Source: Diospyros lotus (lineage: Eukaryota > Streptophyta > Magnoliopsida > Ericales > Ebenaceae). Taken from it: a stretch of DNA of 64,000 nt. Shown piece by piece: positions 22,108 through 34,224 of the stretch (position 1 is its first letter; each line of letters begins with the position of its first letter). The stretch is taken from NCBI RefSeq assembly GCF_014633365.1, contig NC_068347.1, forward strand, positions 33,646,116-33,710,115. The letters are read 5' to 3'. The notes beneath the pieces are model-generated. The model was not told where the DNA came from, did no database searches, and saw only the letters and a list, made by a program, of their open reading frames with translations. A program made the translations under genes and the position numbers.

Positions 22108-23572
22108 TGCACAGGCCCACAGAACAAGCAAATTGGTAACCGTCCAAAAACAAAAATGCTTCAGTTATTTTCCTCCAGCACTGTTCCAAGGGAAGGAACC
22201 AGTAACTATGCCCCTGTCCATGCAACATGTCCCCGCATCAATTTCCAGCTTCAGCAATACTCCAGGCACTTTTGTGACACCACGACTCACAAAATCTGGA
22301 AACCAAATTTAAGTCGCTTTTAGTTCCAAATGATAACCAGTATAAGATGAACAGATTTCACTTCAAAACTAAAAACATACTACAGTTCACTTTGCAGATA
22401 AAAACCTATTCAAGCACCCAATGTTAAAACTGCTAAAATAGTAGTGATTATGACAATGTGAAGTCCAGATGCAACCTAACAAATGCAACTGTTTTGGGTG
22501 CAGATTCTGCTCAAACTAGGTTAGCCCGAATGGTTTTCTGAGGAAAGACAAAGGCCCGCTACAATCTGATCTTCTTCCTTGCCTGACCAGCCAACACAGA
22601 ACCATCAACTCCACCCAGTGACCAGGACCCAGACCCAAAATCATTCCCAACCAAAGATCAAACACTCCAAATTGGCACAAACCCAGAACGTTTCACCTAC
22701 AAAGGATAATCCTCTTGAAGCCAGATTGATGTGTACACAACTCTTATAATTGCAATCCTCTCCCATGCCCCTGGCCCCATTTTTCTTATGAAAATTCAGT
22801 GTCCAAACTCACATCCAAATAACAAGCCTCCCCGCCCCGATCCAAGGTGAAAGAATACTCTATTTTCCAGCACAAACCTCAGTACCAAAGATCACCTCCT
22901 CAAATCCACAATCAATGCCTGATCGAAACCCTAACTAGTACAAAACTTGCGGATTTTGAGGCTTCCCAGTACTAGCCGATCTGACGAAACCCTAAGAAAA
23001 TCAAGTCGGAAAAAAAAAAAAAACTTCAAGATCGGGGCAATTCCAAAAACAAAAGAAAATTGAAAGATAACAGCGTTTAGCTTCAAGTGACTACTTAGCA
23101 AACAACCAATCCTTAGAATCAAATATCCAATCAGTAATGCTCCTAAGCTCGATATAACGAACTGTCCGTGCGCGTGTATCTATCTATATACATATATAGA
23201 CAGAGAGAAAGAGAGATGAAGTTATTGACCTTGTCCGTACTACAAAGAAAGAGGAGAAGATTGTAGGAAGAACAAGATCTCGAAAATCCACTCCCATAAA
23301 CCCCACCCCAGTTTTTCTCTCTTTTTCTTCTCTTTTCCTTTGGCAGTTCGAATTATTCTCTTGGAGTCACATGACTTTCCTCTCTCTCTCTCTCTCTCTC
23401 TCCAACTGGGTGTCACAGTCGTTGCTGCTGTATCTGGGAATTGGGATTTGGGAGGGAGAGCCGGAGAGAGTCTCGGAGTCTCGAAGAAGGTTTTGTTCGG
23501 AAATCACACGCGAATCAGAGAGAAAAAAGGGGACAGCTTTAGCGTACCCAATCCCATTTTTGTAGACGGAGA
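22108..23572 (-). promoter_or_regulatory. 5' leader region of the Lys/Glu-rich gene
   Basis: About 1.4 kb separates the ATG from a TATA-like box. No coding frame fits, so the region probably contains untranslated exon(s) and a leader intron. A possible minus-strand donor, ACAAG followed by GTCAAT, lies near 23230. A CT/GA microsatellite at 23381-23402 lies in the presumed leader. Short ORFs at 22931-23122 and 23340-23588 lack motifs. Confidence 0.45.
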
Positions 23573-23580
23573 CATTTATA
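23573..23580 (-). promoter_or_regulatory. TATA box of the Lys/Glu-rich gene
   Basis: TATAAATG on the minus strand, followed by a GC-richer, CT-containing leader. Transcription would start near 23545. Confidence 0.5.
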
Positions 23581-23599
23581 GGTTTTAAGGTTTTATTTG

Positions 23600-25230
23600 C
23601 CTTCGCTTACCCTCAATTTTTAATTTCTATTTTTTAAGTGTGTGTAATGTTCGCTTTAAAGGGTTTAAGACGTATTTTTCAAATTACGTGTTTTAAATCA
23701 TCAAAATTATAGAAAAATGATTCGAGAAATGTCAAAAGTATAATCTTTAGAGTTTAAGAATTAATAAATATCTAATATAATTAAAATACTTTCATAACCA
23801 CTTGTCGATACTACAAATTCTATAATATAGAAACGAGATTCTTAAAATATTAAAAATTTATAAATTAAAAACATATGATGCTCCGCACAAAAATACTTTG
23901 TTTCAAATATCTAAATTAATGTATTATTTGATTTTTGTTTTTATTACATATGATATTGGGTTAACGATTGTATTAAAGGTTTTTGAACATCCATGAATTA
24001 CCAATTTTATGTATTAATTTGTGGAATTGTGTTGTCGATTTGATTTTAGTGCGATAAAAGGAAAAAAAAAGTGATTCTTTACCTCAAATATATATATACA
24101 AAAAATTGGTTTTTTTAGTGAAAAAAATATAATAAAATTTTCATCACTTAAAATAATGTTTAGTTATAAGAACATTGAAAGAATTATAGTATACAAACAG
24201 TTTTAATTATGAACTCATTTTTGTCATCTGTTTAGTAGTTTTATTATTAAATATACTTCTTTTTGGCAGAAATATTTTTAAATAATTTGGTTAAATATTA
24301 AATTATTTTGTATAAAAATATAATTTTTTGTACAAGTGCTTATTTTGTTTTTTTTTTCATAATAGTAAACCTTGAGATATCAGAAGATTGTAGATTCGAA
24401 TATGTTTAAGTATAACATTGTGTAATTGTTATGTCTATCTGAGTGACTAGGGCCTTAATATTCGTATTGTAATAAATCTGTTAATTCACTTAGGGTTGTA
24501 AAATAGATAAATTGTTAATATTATAAAAAATAATAAAGGTCTGAATCAAAAGTTATTTGTAATTAAAAAGTTTTTTGAGTTTCTTATATTATAAAATAAA
24601 AAAAAGTCACAATATTATTAAATGAAACCATCCGATGTTTTGGTGTATTAATCTAAAAAGTTATTTTTTAAAAAGTTTAAAAGCCAATAACTTAATTAAA
24701 AGTATGACTAAATATCTAGATAACAAATTGAGCTTAGTGGAGAAATATGATTATATTATTTATTAAAATAAATTACATTCAACTTAGATTATTTCATCTT
24801 ATTTAAAAGAGATACTCCATTTGCTTTACGACTTATGTAAATAGAAAAATTCTTCGTGATCGAAAATCTATAATTTTTTACCCTTTAAATAGACACAATT
24901 AATTACCGATTATTTTTGTTGATACAAAATCAACCTTGGGGTCTATTTGAAAAGTGATAATCTGTATTTTTTCTCGAGACCTCAACAAGGGGGGTAATGT
25001 TTAAATTATTATATTTGTCTGAGAGATCCTTGTAATATTTAAAAAACAGGATACCTTCCCATGAATTTCAGTTAACCCTCCAAGATGCTAGCGTAATTTA
25101 CTTAAAGTTATATTTATAATTTGACAATTATCATCATGACCGCCGTGGAGAAATCGACATAGCCACGTCACCAAAGTCGCGCGATTGCACCAACAGATTA
25201 ACCGCAGAGGAGCGAAGCCCACCACCGATT
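23600..25230. other. AT-rich intergenic spacer
   Basis: About 1.6 kb of very AT-rich sequence between two divergent promoters. No gene or clear repeat boundary was seen. Confidence 0.6.
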
Positions 25231-25234
25231 TTGC

Positions 25235-25334
25235 TATAAATGGGAACATACTTCTCCTTTTCGCGGAAGAGCAGAGTGTTCCATTAACCCTAGCCGCGCC
25301 ACTCTCACTCTGTCCGGCGGATTATTGGCCGTAG
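25235..25334 (+). promoter_or_regulatory. TATA box, telo-box and leader exon of the RNA-binding protein gene
   Basis: TATAAAT at 25235-25241 is followed by a leader with AACCCTAG (25286-25293), a telo-box typical of plant translation and RNA-handling genes. The leader ends at a donor, CCGTAG followed by GTACGA, at 25334/25335. The matching acceptor is ATGCAG at 26531. This gives a 1.2-kb leader intron, which in plants often raises expression. Confidence 0.6.
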
Positions 25335-26559
25335 GTACGATGCGAACACCCCTGAAAACCCTAAAAGCTGCCTTATGTCTACGTGCTTAGTTGCCATTTG
25401 GTTAATATCATGCTCTTTATGCGTGTTGTTAGTCGAGTTTTTCTGGTTAGAATTTAAATTGAAGTTCATGTTCAATGGCCGCCGAGGGCCTGTGATTTTT
25501 TGTTCTCTGTTTGGTTTGAGTTAAAAGTAGTTTGAATATCATATGGAGATGCAAGCTTGTGGTTTTTATATTATGTTTCTGCGTGTCTGAAGCGTGTGCT
25601 TTAGAGACAAAGTTTTAATGGGTTTTCTTCCCTTTTCTCGTTCTCGTTAAATTGATGTTACAGTACTCAAAATATTAGAGCACCTTTATGCTGAGATGTT
25701 GAGTTAACCGAGATGTATTAGGTTGATGAGTTATGTCTTCCGCTAGCATGAGGTGGGGTTGGATCCTAAAAACATATACTTGTACGTATCCATACACATC
25801 TATAATGACTAATGTGCATGATATTTGTCCTAATGGAGGGATTTGTTTTGTGCTTTTTTGCTGAGTAAATGGGTGGATTTATTTGATAACTGGAAAATAT
25901 GTTCTGTTCTAATGACTCTGTTTGGTCCTGCTCAAACAATGCATCCTGGGTGTGAGTTGATTAACTCCATTTCTTACATGAATTTGGCTGTGAGTCTCAT
26001 TCTCAGTTCAGAGATCACTTAGGTTTGTTTCCGACTTACCAAATTATTTCATCAGTGGCAAGAGCTGGCTATATTCTTTATTCTGTTGACAATCTGGAAG
26101 TTTTATGTTCTGTTACTCCGAAAGCACTCTGTCATTAAACTTCTCCAGTCACACTGAATAAGAGATGGCCATGTCTGTCTTGTTAACTCTTGCATCTGGT
26201 TCTTATTAAAAAATCTTGTTGGGTCCGGTCACTCTTTCCACACTATTATTCAAATCCATATTATTAAAGAGTTTGATTATGAACTTGAATTTGTGGCCTC
26301 TGCTGATTGTTATTGCAAAGGAAGATATTTGTTCGGGACCAAAGAAAATTGGCAGCATCAGGTTGCTAACTTATGATAGGAAACATCTGTTCTCATTTGT
26401 AATAAGTGCATGTAAGGAAGATTATACCTTTTTCTAAATAAATTTTACTTTTCAGTTACTAGTTATATGATGTGAGAACTGAAAATTATTATTAACACAA
26501 GGAACTGATTTTGGAATAATATGAAATGCAGGTTCTTAGCATTCAAAAGGCTTGTGAAA

Positions 26560-28039
26560 ATGGCTTTTTGCAGTAGATTTGGAACTCTTATGAAGCAGAC
26601 TATTTCCCAGAATAATGGGCCTGTGCCAGTGGCATCCATGCTTAATGCTATGCGGTGCATGTCATCTACCAGACTTTTCATTGGAGGTATACTTTTAAGT
26701 ACCATTGTGTAATGAACTAATTATATTACTTGTTTGTTTGTTGGTTCAATGACTGTTTCTGAAACCACATCGATCTGTCTATTTTTTAGGTCTTTCATAT
26801 GAAACTGATAACCAATCTCTCAAGGATGCATTTTCTTGCTTTGGCGATGTTGTGGATGGTGAGTTCAAATTTGCTATGGTTGCATAGACATAAAATCAAC
26901 ATACACAGCCTGTGAAGTTGTCTTAAGTACAAAAAAAGAGCAAAGTATTTTTTTCAAATGTTCACAAATGCTGCATTTGGGTTTGATTTAAGTAATCTTT
27001 GGTACCAGCAGCAGCAGACCGTTTTACAAGGTTAAACATATAATTCACGTGAACTCTCCACATGGGAACTTGCATATGTTTTCTTTTTCGTAGTTAATTT
27101 TGTCATGTACCACAGTTTCCCGTCATGTCTAATCAGATTTAAATCATTAAATTGGAAGTTGGTGTCCTGTATGTTGTCTTTGTTTTGTCAATGATCCATT
27201 CTTCTCAGGTGTCTTTCTGCATAAAGATGGGAATCTAAACTTCTAAATGGATAGGGAAACTGTACTCCTGGATCAACATTTGTTTATCTTTTTTTAGATT
27301 TTCAAGGTCTTAACAGCTGGCTGACGAAAATCCAATGGATTTTCTGCAGATGTTGGAAATGGTTCGATGTGTAACTTTCTTGGTTGAAGTTAATGTTTTC
27401 TCAAGTAAGGGAGAATAAATCATTATCCCGACATGTTGCACTTTTGTGAGTGTCTCGAGTTGTCATTAGGGGTAGACGTTGGGGTAATTCTACTTCTTTT
27501 GGTGCATCTTTTCCCCCAAGCCCCTCCCAAATTTGTGGATTTTTAGGCTTTGGATAGGATTATCTCCTTCTGTTTGAGGGACCAATCTCTTTTGAGCTCT
27601 ATAACTATTCAAGTGTCAATATTGGCAGCACACAAGGTTGCTGATTCATGTTCTGGTAGTATATTGAACGTTTTCACGCTCAAACAGTTACTGATGTTGG
27701 TTTGTAGCAAGGGTCGTCACTGAGAGAGAAACAGGAAGGTCTAGAGGATTTGGGTTTGTGAACTTCGCCACTGATGAATCTGCCAGCTCCGCCCTATCGG
27801 GAATGGATGGACAGGTAAGAATTTACGCTACACAAAATGCGATACATGCTTGCGTGTCAAAACACTGTTGTTCCTACGTCTGGTGCATCCTAACATGCTC
27901 CTTCCCTCCCTTTCAGGAACTCAACGGACGAAACATTCGTGTGGTCTATGCTACCGACAGACCGGCGCGGGGCTCTGCTTCTGGTGGCGGCTTTGGTTCT
28001 GGTGGCTATCGTGGTGGGTTTGGCAATGCCAGAGAGTGA
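26560..28039 (+). CDS. GR-RBP2: Organelle-type glycine-rich RNA-binding protein (GR-RBP2-like)
   Basis: Four coding exons, 26560-26686, 26790-26858, 27708-27814 and 27917-28039, join in frame to give 141 residues. The upstream in-frame ATG at 26521 is excluded because the leader-intron acceptor (26531) lies between it and ATG 26560. Residues 1-36 are basic and hydroxylated without acidic residues until the RRM, which suits a mitochondrial presequence. One RRM follows (about 37-116), with RNP2 LFIGGL at 39-44 and RNP1 RGFGFVNF at 78-85. The tail is short and Gly-rich (GGGFGSGGYRGGFG). Such proteins bind single-stranded RNA or DNA; Arabidopsis GR-RBP2 is mitochondrial, cold-induced and acts as an RNA chaperone. 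The Gly tail is shorter than in many relatives. The family is certain; the exact orthologue and localisation are inferred. Confidence 0.93.
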
Positions 28040-29572
28040 TGGTTTCTGAGGCTCCAGTGGATGGCTTTACCCGCTCTGCCTCTTGTCTCAAGATGCTCTA
28101 TTCTTGGATAGGATATCTTCGGAACTAGTTTTGTTTTGCTGGTTATGCTTTTGACATCTGTAGATTAGGATTTTAGTGTTGCTTTGCATCATGAACTTGG
28201 TGGCCTGGCAGCAGCCATATGGCTGCTAAATGGATTTTCTATTATCTATTATTGAGCCAATGCTGGGCCGGGCCGGACCTAAGAATCTCAAATAGAAGAT
28301 TGGACAGATTTAGTTTGGATTTGAACAATTTTTTTCTTATTTTTTAATATAACAATTTAAAAATGTGCATATAAATATTTTTGTCATTTAAATAAAAGTT
28401 TTATAAAAAATTAAATAAGAATCAACTAAGTTAAATTTTAAATATATGTATGGTATATTATTATTTATTTTCAACTGGGTTTTAGTTTTGGATTTGATTT
28501 ATATCGGTTCAGATAAAAAATTAGTTGGGAGTAAAAATGTGAATCGAGGATCAAATTGAATTTTAATTGATTTGGCTTAATTGGAATTGAAATTTGAACA
28601 CCATAGATTGATTGGAATCCGGTCTAGTTGGTTTAGATGGATTCTAGGTGGAATTATGTACTATACTAGTAGTGTTTAAAATAATCTAATTAGAGGGATT
28701 TTATATTTTGATTGTATTTTTAAAACTAAGGTGATACCAAATATTATTTATTTGAAAATACCAAAATTAGTTAACTTGTTTTCTTTGGAGTTATTTGGTT
28801 TGAGAATTTAAAAATAACTCTGGTAACCATTATCAAATAAAAGAGCAAAACAAAACCACATCCTATTTATTAGTGCAAAAAATTAATTTTAAAAAAATAA
28901 TAATGAGAATGAAAACAATTTTATTAACAAAATTGGTCTCACGACTTTGCAATAATCCAAGCTCCCAAGCATATGCGGTAAATTATATGTACTAAAAGTT
29001 AACCAATGATTTGTAAAGGAGAAATATTTTTTGGTAAAAAAATTTACATATTTGGATAACCAAAGTAAAAGATATGAGTAAATAATTTTTAATTTTATGA
29101 CCAAAACTATTTATTCACTGTCCTAAAGAAGAATCACAAATTCACAATTGCATGTGCTATATTTGAAATTTCCTAAAGACATGTCTGAGATGCACCAACT
29201 AGGAGATTCATTTCCCAAGGAAAAAGCATTCGAAATTCACAGTTTTCACAAAAAGCAAAGCCAATCCAATCATCGCTCAGTTGTGATGGCTATTTAACTA
29301 CAATAACAACAATCATATTAGGTGGGATTGGTTGTATAAATTCTAGATCTCTAATCATCTTCATTTATGGTTATATGCTCTATAAAACCATTATAATATG
29401 TCATGTCCAAGGTTTTTTGCCAAGTTCTCTTAGATCATCCTCTCTCTTTTGTTATAAATTTCCTTCATTTCATCCACTAGCCCTCACATTGAGGCTGATC
29501 AACTATAGGAGCAAAATAGAGATTAAATGAATAATACAACCTATGACAATCTTACAATCGTGCATTTCCCAG
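28040..29572. other. 3' flanks of convergent RBP and WRNexo genes
   Basis: Contains the 3' UTR of the RNA-binding protein gene (to about 28260), then AT-rich sequence to the WRNexo stop. The stretch at 29290-29480 has CAACAACAAT and GGTGGGATTGG motifs of a dispersed plant repeat. No gene is supported. Confidence 0.5.
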
Positions 29573-32500
29573 TTACTGTACTCTGTTTCCAGCAACATCA
29601 GGTAGGCTCTTCAGAGCCTGCAAGAGTAACAGGAGGAAGATGGTTTATAACACTAACAAGAGAATATGGAAGTTTTGATACAGAGAAAACAAAGCTGGTG
29701 GCATTTTCCATGTACCTGATATAGATACCAAGAAGCAAAGGCATCAGTGGCAGCATACTGTAGCTGTTCTTCTGATAAAACATCAGCCTCCCAGTTTCCC
29801 AGTCTAATTTTCCCAGGCTTTGGAAGCTGCACATTCAGATAACTTGTATTGGGATGAGAAACAAAGACAGCTTAGGGCCCATTCGTTCTAAAAATTGTTT
29901 TTTAAATTTTCAACTCTAATTTTATAATTATATATGCCTTGGCGTTTTATATTAAAAACACCAATAGCATTCATTTTTAGAAAATTTAGAAAACTATTTT
30001 TTTATGTTTTTCAAATTATAAGTTGAAAAATCAGAAAACTAAGTTTTTTATTTTTTAGCTGGAGATTCGATCATTCAATAAAAGATTAAAACTAAAAAAT
30101 TAAAAAATGTTTTCTACAACTGAACAAGCCCTTGTAGTTTCAGAGCATGATGTGGTTTCATATTGAGAGAGGAAAGAGATGTGGACTGCAAGAATTTGGA
30201 CAACAATGGCACATTGTCAATTACTCAACCAAACATCTGTTGGCCTTGGTGGTTGGTGCAGGAAATTCACTCAAGTACTTGGTCAGTTATGTACTTATTT
30301 GAGTTCAATGATTATCCTAATTGATTCAAAAATTAAAAGAAAAGAAGAAGTTTATGAAAAAGTAAAACAAAATCCTAATTAATCATGGGAAATGCTAACT
30401 TGGCCTTCTAGAAATATGTTAGAATTGACAAGTGATGTTTATAACTAAGACGAAAATGTCACGGTAGATGTACGACCAAACAAGAAAAGACAACTAAAAA
30501 TGATATTATATCCTTATTAAAATTAGAGTGATACCTATATTGAAGATATATGAAAAAGGACCAATATTGTCAAGTGAGAGGAAAGAATGTAAAAATTTTG
30601 TACCAAAAGAGGGAGAAGGAAACCAAAAATTATTAGGTGGAACACCCTTAAATATGACATGAGATAATAATGGCTTTACAAAGGACATGGCAATGAATAG
30701 AGATGGTTGCCAAGTTAGATTTCATGCATTTGACACCACCCAGTGGGATTAATTTTTATGATTGCTGTTGTAACTATGATAAAGGCAACCCCAACGTACA
30801 AGGCTCCAGCATTCTGGGCTCTGGGGAAGGTTAACTGTAACAGCCTTACCCTTGCTTAACAAAGAGACTGTTTCCTGATTGTTATAATTGTGACGTTTAC
30901 ATGAAAAGGTTAATTAGAGTAAAATCTTTTTCCTAAAACAACAAATCCCTCAAGGCTCTAAAATATGGAATTTGGAAAAAATTGAGGTTGTCTGTTACTA
31001 CACGAGAAGCTATAATTGTCTTTAGACGTGACTGCAGTCTGTCAGGTGAACCTTTTCACTTTGTGCTTCTGCCCTTGTCTATTTGTTTGATTAAGTTTAT
31101 GCCTGTTTCAAGCCACATCAGTCTGGCACAATAGTGTGAAAAGCACTATATGCCAAAACAGAAGTAAATGTCATCATTGGACATATGAGATGTGATAAAA
31201 ATTCCACACAAATGGGCTGAAACTTAACCTGTTTGCAGATAAGTGTTTCAGCCAAAGATGCCAAACTCCATTTCTTGGGATCTCCACCAAGCTTTTGGTT
31301 GGCTATGCTAGACAGATCTTCCAAAGTCTTTATAGATACACTATGGTCTTTAAAAACTTTAGAAGCATCATTAGCAATGCCCACTCCAACCTACATATGT
31401 ACTAATTAGTATATTAACAAAACTAAAATTCAGATAAAAGGTTTTGGAATTACATGCAAGAAGTCTGAAACTTACAAGATCATAGATCAACTAACCTTCA
31501 AGGATGTAGGATCCTCAAGAAGAGATTGCAAACTTTGAGGGATTCCAGAATGAGTAATGTGCATCACATAACAATGACTACTGCCAGCACATATCTGCAT
31601 AACTGCAACCTTTCCAGGTGCAACGCCTGCAGAGTTCAAGTTTCTTTCCATAACACATCTCACAATAGATTTCTTCTCACATAGTACATGCTCTCACCCA
31701 AAATATTTCTGACACTAGCAAAATGGAATATATCAGGTTGTTCTTTCAAGCATAAAACATTCCTAAAATTATTGTTTTTTTGTCCATTTAGTCACCTAGG
31801 GGTGCAACGGCAAATTTATTCCCAGAAGAAAGTCAACACAAGTACGGAGGAGAGCAGCCTGACATATGGTACATCCAACAAATTTTAAAGCAATGAAACT
31901 TGAACATATGGCTCTACCTTTATTGTCCATCTGAGGCATGAAGGTATACTGAAGGTACTTTCATTATATACTGTATGAAGTTTGTGCAATATTGTAGCAG
32001 AAGCATGGACACAATGAAACCAAAAGTAAGGGGAACGTAATCAAGTTTATTACATTGGCAAACAGCTACTAGTTCTAAGTGGATGATTTAGTTTTCTTCT
32101 AGATTGCAAGCAAAACAAGGAACATAAAAAAGAAGGCAAAGTTTCAGTCATGCAAATGAATCAACTTGCAGAGCAACATAATATAAATTCTAGAAGGAAC
32201 TAAAATAGAAAAAAAGTTACTATATTGAACTGACCTCTTCTAAATGTTGGTCTCCATTCAATGTCAAGTCCAAGAATGGCCTGATCAACGTCTCTCTTTT
32301 TAGTTTCAACAAATTCCAAAAGCTCATTTGCAGTTTTCTCCACCTCTCTAATGGTTCGGCTATATAAAATACGACCTTTGAAAGTTAATGGTGGGAATCT
32401 CATCCTTAACTTAGCTGACACAGATGGAAAAAAGAAAAAAAAAAAAAAAAGAGATTAAAAATTCAGAACCAAGAAGTAATTTTGAAGTGTTAAGAACGAG

Positions 32501-33618
32501 GGATTAAGCAAAAATGAACAATTTGATAATATTATATAAGAAAAGGTTCCTGAAGCTTGTCTAAACATATATCCAACTCAAAGTTCCTCAGACTTCGCTG
32601 TTTAATGACTGAAACAGTAATTGTCAATGTGAAAATAATAGCTTGGCTGATAGTTTTTATTATATTACGTATTGACATTAAAAAGTAAATTCCCTGGAGC
32701 TAAGAAACATCCTATGCCCTCTTGGAGACTGTCAGCTAATTGCATTTCCAATTCAAAACCACAACAGACATCCAAAAAATCATTTGTTCTGCCTCTGCTA
32801 TGTCATTGGTGCGGCATGGTCACTGCAATTCAATATAATGTCAGTATTCTAGGTGGAAACTCTTGACCATCCCAAACTTTTTGATGTTAGAATGAGCCAA
32901 GAAAATGCACCATGTAGATTGCTTAATGGTCATGTTGTCTCGTAGTAGTTGAGTGAACTTCTTCAAAGGAGCTCACCATCAATAACCTCATTTACAGCTT
33001 TCATTACTTGATTTGCTCCCATTTTTCACTTTTTTTTAGTCAATGTGTTGAGAAGACAGAATGAGAACAATCCTAGCCTTTTGCATTACCCATACAAGCT
33101 GAAAGAAAAACCTAACTTTACCAACTTCAATGCTTCTGAACAGCGAATTAGAAAAATTCAAATGCTCGCAGTGCACAAATAACAAACGTGTTGCTCCCTT
33201 TGTACGTGCATCAGTTCCAACTTCAAGCTAAACAAGAAAGAAAAATTCAAAGAAAATGCTTACAGTGAGACGAATCACTATAGATAAGCCGATTCCTCGG
33301 ACACAGTGATGGAGAAAATGAATCAGGGATTCGAATGGGAGTGCACTCGCTTCCAAAGCCACGGTGCTCCCTGGACGTGGTCGGGCGCCTCAAACCGGAA
33401 ATCGATTCCGGCAGCCTCCGGCGAGTCCCCAGGCGGTCCTCACTGCAGTCGCGGTTTGGAACGCGGCGTCGCTTGGCCGGAGAGCAGGATGAAAAAGTCG
33501 AGCATGATGATGAAGCAGATTGAAATGCAGCTTCGATGGCTTCGATCTCTTGGTCAGTGAAGGTCCGGTCCCAGTCGGAAAAGGCGGTGACCGGAGAACG
33601 GTCGTCTCCTGTTTCCAT
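29573..33618 (-). CDS. WRNexo: WRN-like 3'-5' exonuclease
   Basis: Six coding exons, 33618-33264, 32414-32235, 31626-31496, 31390-31229, 29826-29716 and 29617-29573, join in frame to 327 residues (Arabidopsis WRNexo is about 288). Residues 1-118 are Ser-rich and variable, opening with WDRTFTDQEIEAIEAAF. The DEDDy exonuclease fold follows: Exo I GLDIEWRP with Asp169 and Glu171, Exo II around GVGIANDASK with Asp230, and Exo III YAATD with Tyr300 and Asp304. All catalytic residues are present. There is no helicase domain, which is normal for plant WRNexo. The enzyme trims DNA 3' ends, is stimulated by Ku in Arabidopsis, and acts in the nucleus in end processing and silencing. It is transcribed divergently from RAD50. 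Introns contain a MITE and a LINE tail. Confidence 0.93.
29875..30131. mobile_element. Small MITE in a WRNexo intron
   Basis: Left end GGGCCCATTCGTT and reverse complement of right end GGGCTTGTTCAGTT are similar. Flanking triplets TTA and TTG are a near-match target duplication. The interior is AT-rich with mirror-like A/T tracts near each end and no coding. Confidence 0.55.
30470..30775 (+). mobile_element. RTE-like LINE 3' end in a WRNexo intron
   Basis: Frame-broken LINE tail ending with ATGAATAGAGATGG ... ACACCACCCAGTGGGATTAA followed by a short TTG/TGT-rich tail, as in plant RTE elements. It lies antisense to WRNexo. Confidence 0.6.
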
Positions 33619-34224
33619 TTATCGACTCGCCGAAAGCCTGAACAGAGCGTATAGATGAAGAAAGTAAAAATAAACGAAAATTATAATTTGCTCCTGTAGT
33701 TGTTCCCCTTTACACATATACCCTCAACTTTGATTTTCTTTTTTATTGGCCTCAACCCTTAAAAATTAAAATTAAATTGTTTAAAAATTTAGAGGTGAAT
33801 TTAAAAAAATTCAAGGACTAAACGGAAAAAATAAAAAATTGAGAGCCAAATTTGTTTTTTCTCCAAATATGTTCCTTGCTTTGGAGGAACACGACTTCTA
33901 ATATTTACATGTTAGCACCCAAACTAACCATTAATATGTCATTTTCCCCAGCGGCCTTCAATTGCTTTCGTCAATGCCCCCAATTGCGCGCCCATTTCGA
34001 CAGTGGTTGCAGTGACATGACATCCCTTCTCCATCTTCTTCATCTTTGTCTATACATACACTCTGTATGTATGTAAAACCTTCAATCCCCGCTCTCTCTC
34101 TCTCTCTCTCTCTCTATCTATATATACATACGCGCACACGCACACACACTCTTGTAATCTGACCAGAAGGTGACCGAGAAATCTCCGGCAAAGTGACCCT
34201 GAAATCTGCAGCAAAGGGGAGAAG
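33619..34224. promoter_or_regulatory. Divergent promoter between WRNexo and RAD50
   Basis: A 606-bp spacer separates the two start codons. The WRNexo side is AT-rich. The RAD50 side has a CT microsatellite (34092-34115), CTATATATAC (about 34118-34127) and a CA-rich leader. A GC-rich patch with TTGCGCGCCC near 33983 is vaguely E2F-like but does not match the consensus exactly. No separate second promoter space exists, so shared regulation is possible but unproven. Confidence 0.55.

Noticed and set aside
33979..33993. E2F-like GCGCGCC patch in the RAD50/WRNexo spacer
   Set aside because: It does not match the TTTSSCGS consensus exactly, so I did not call a binding site.
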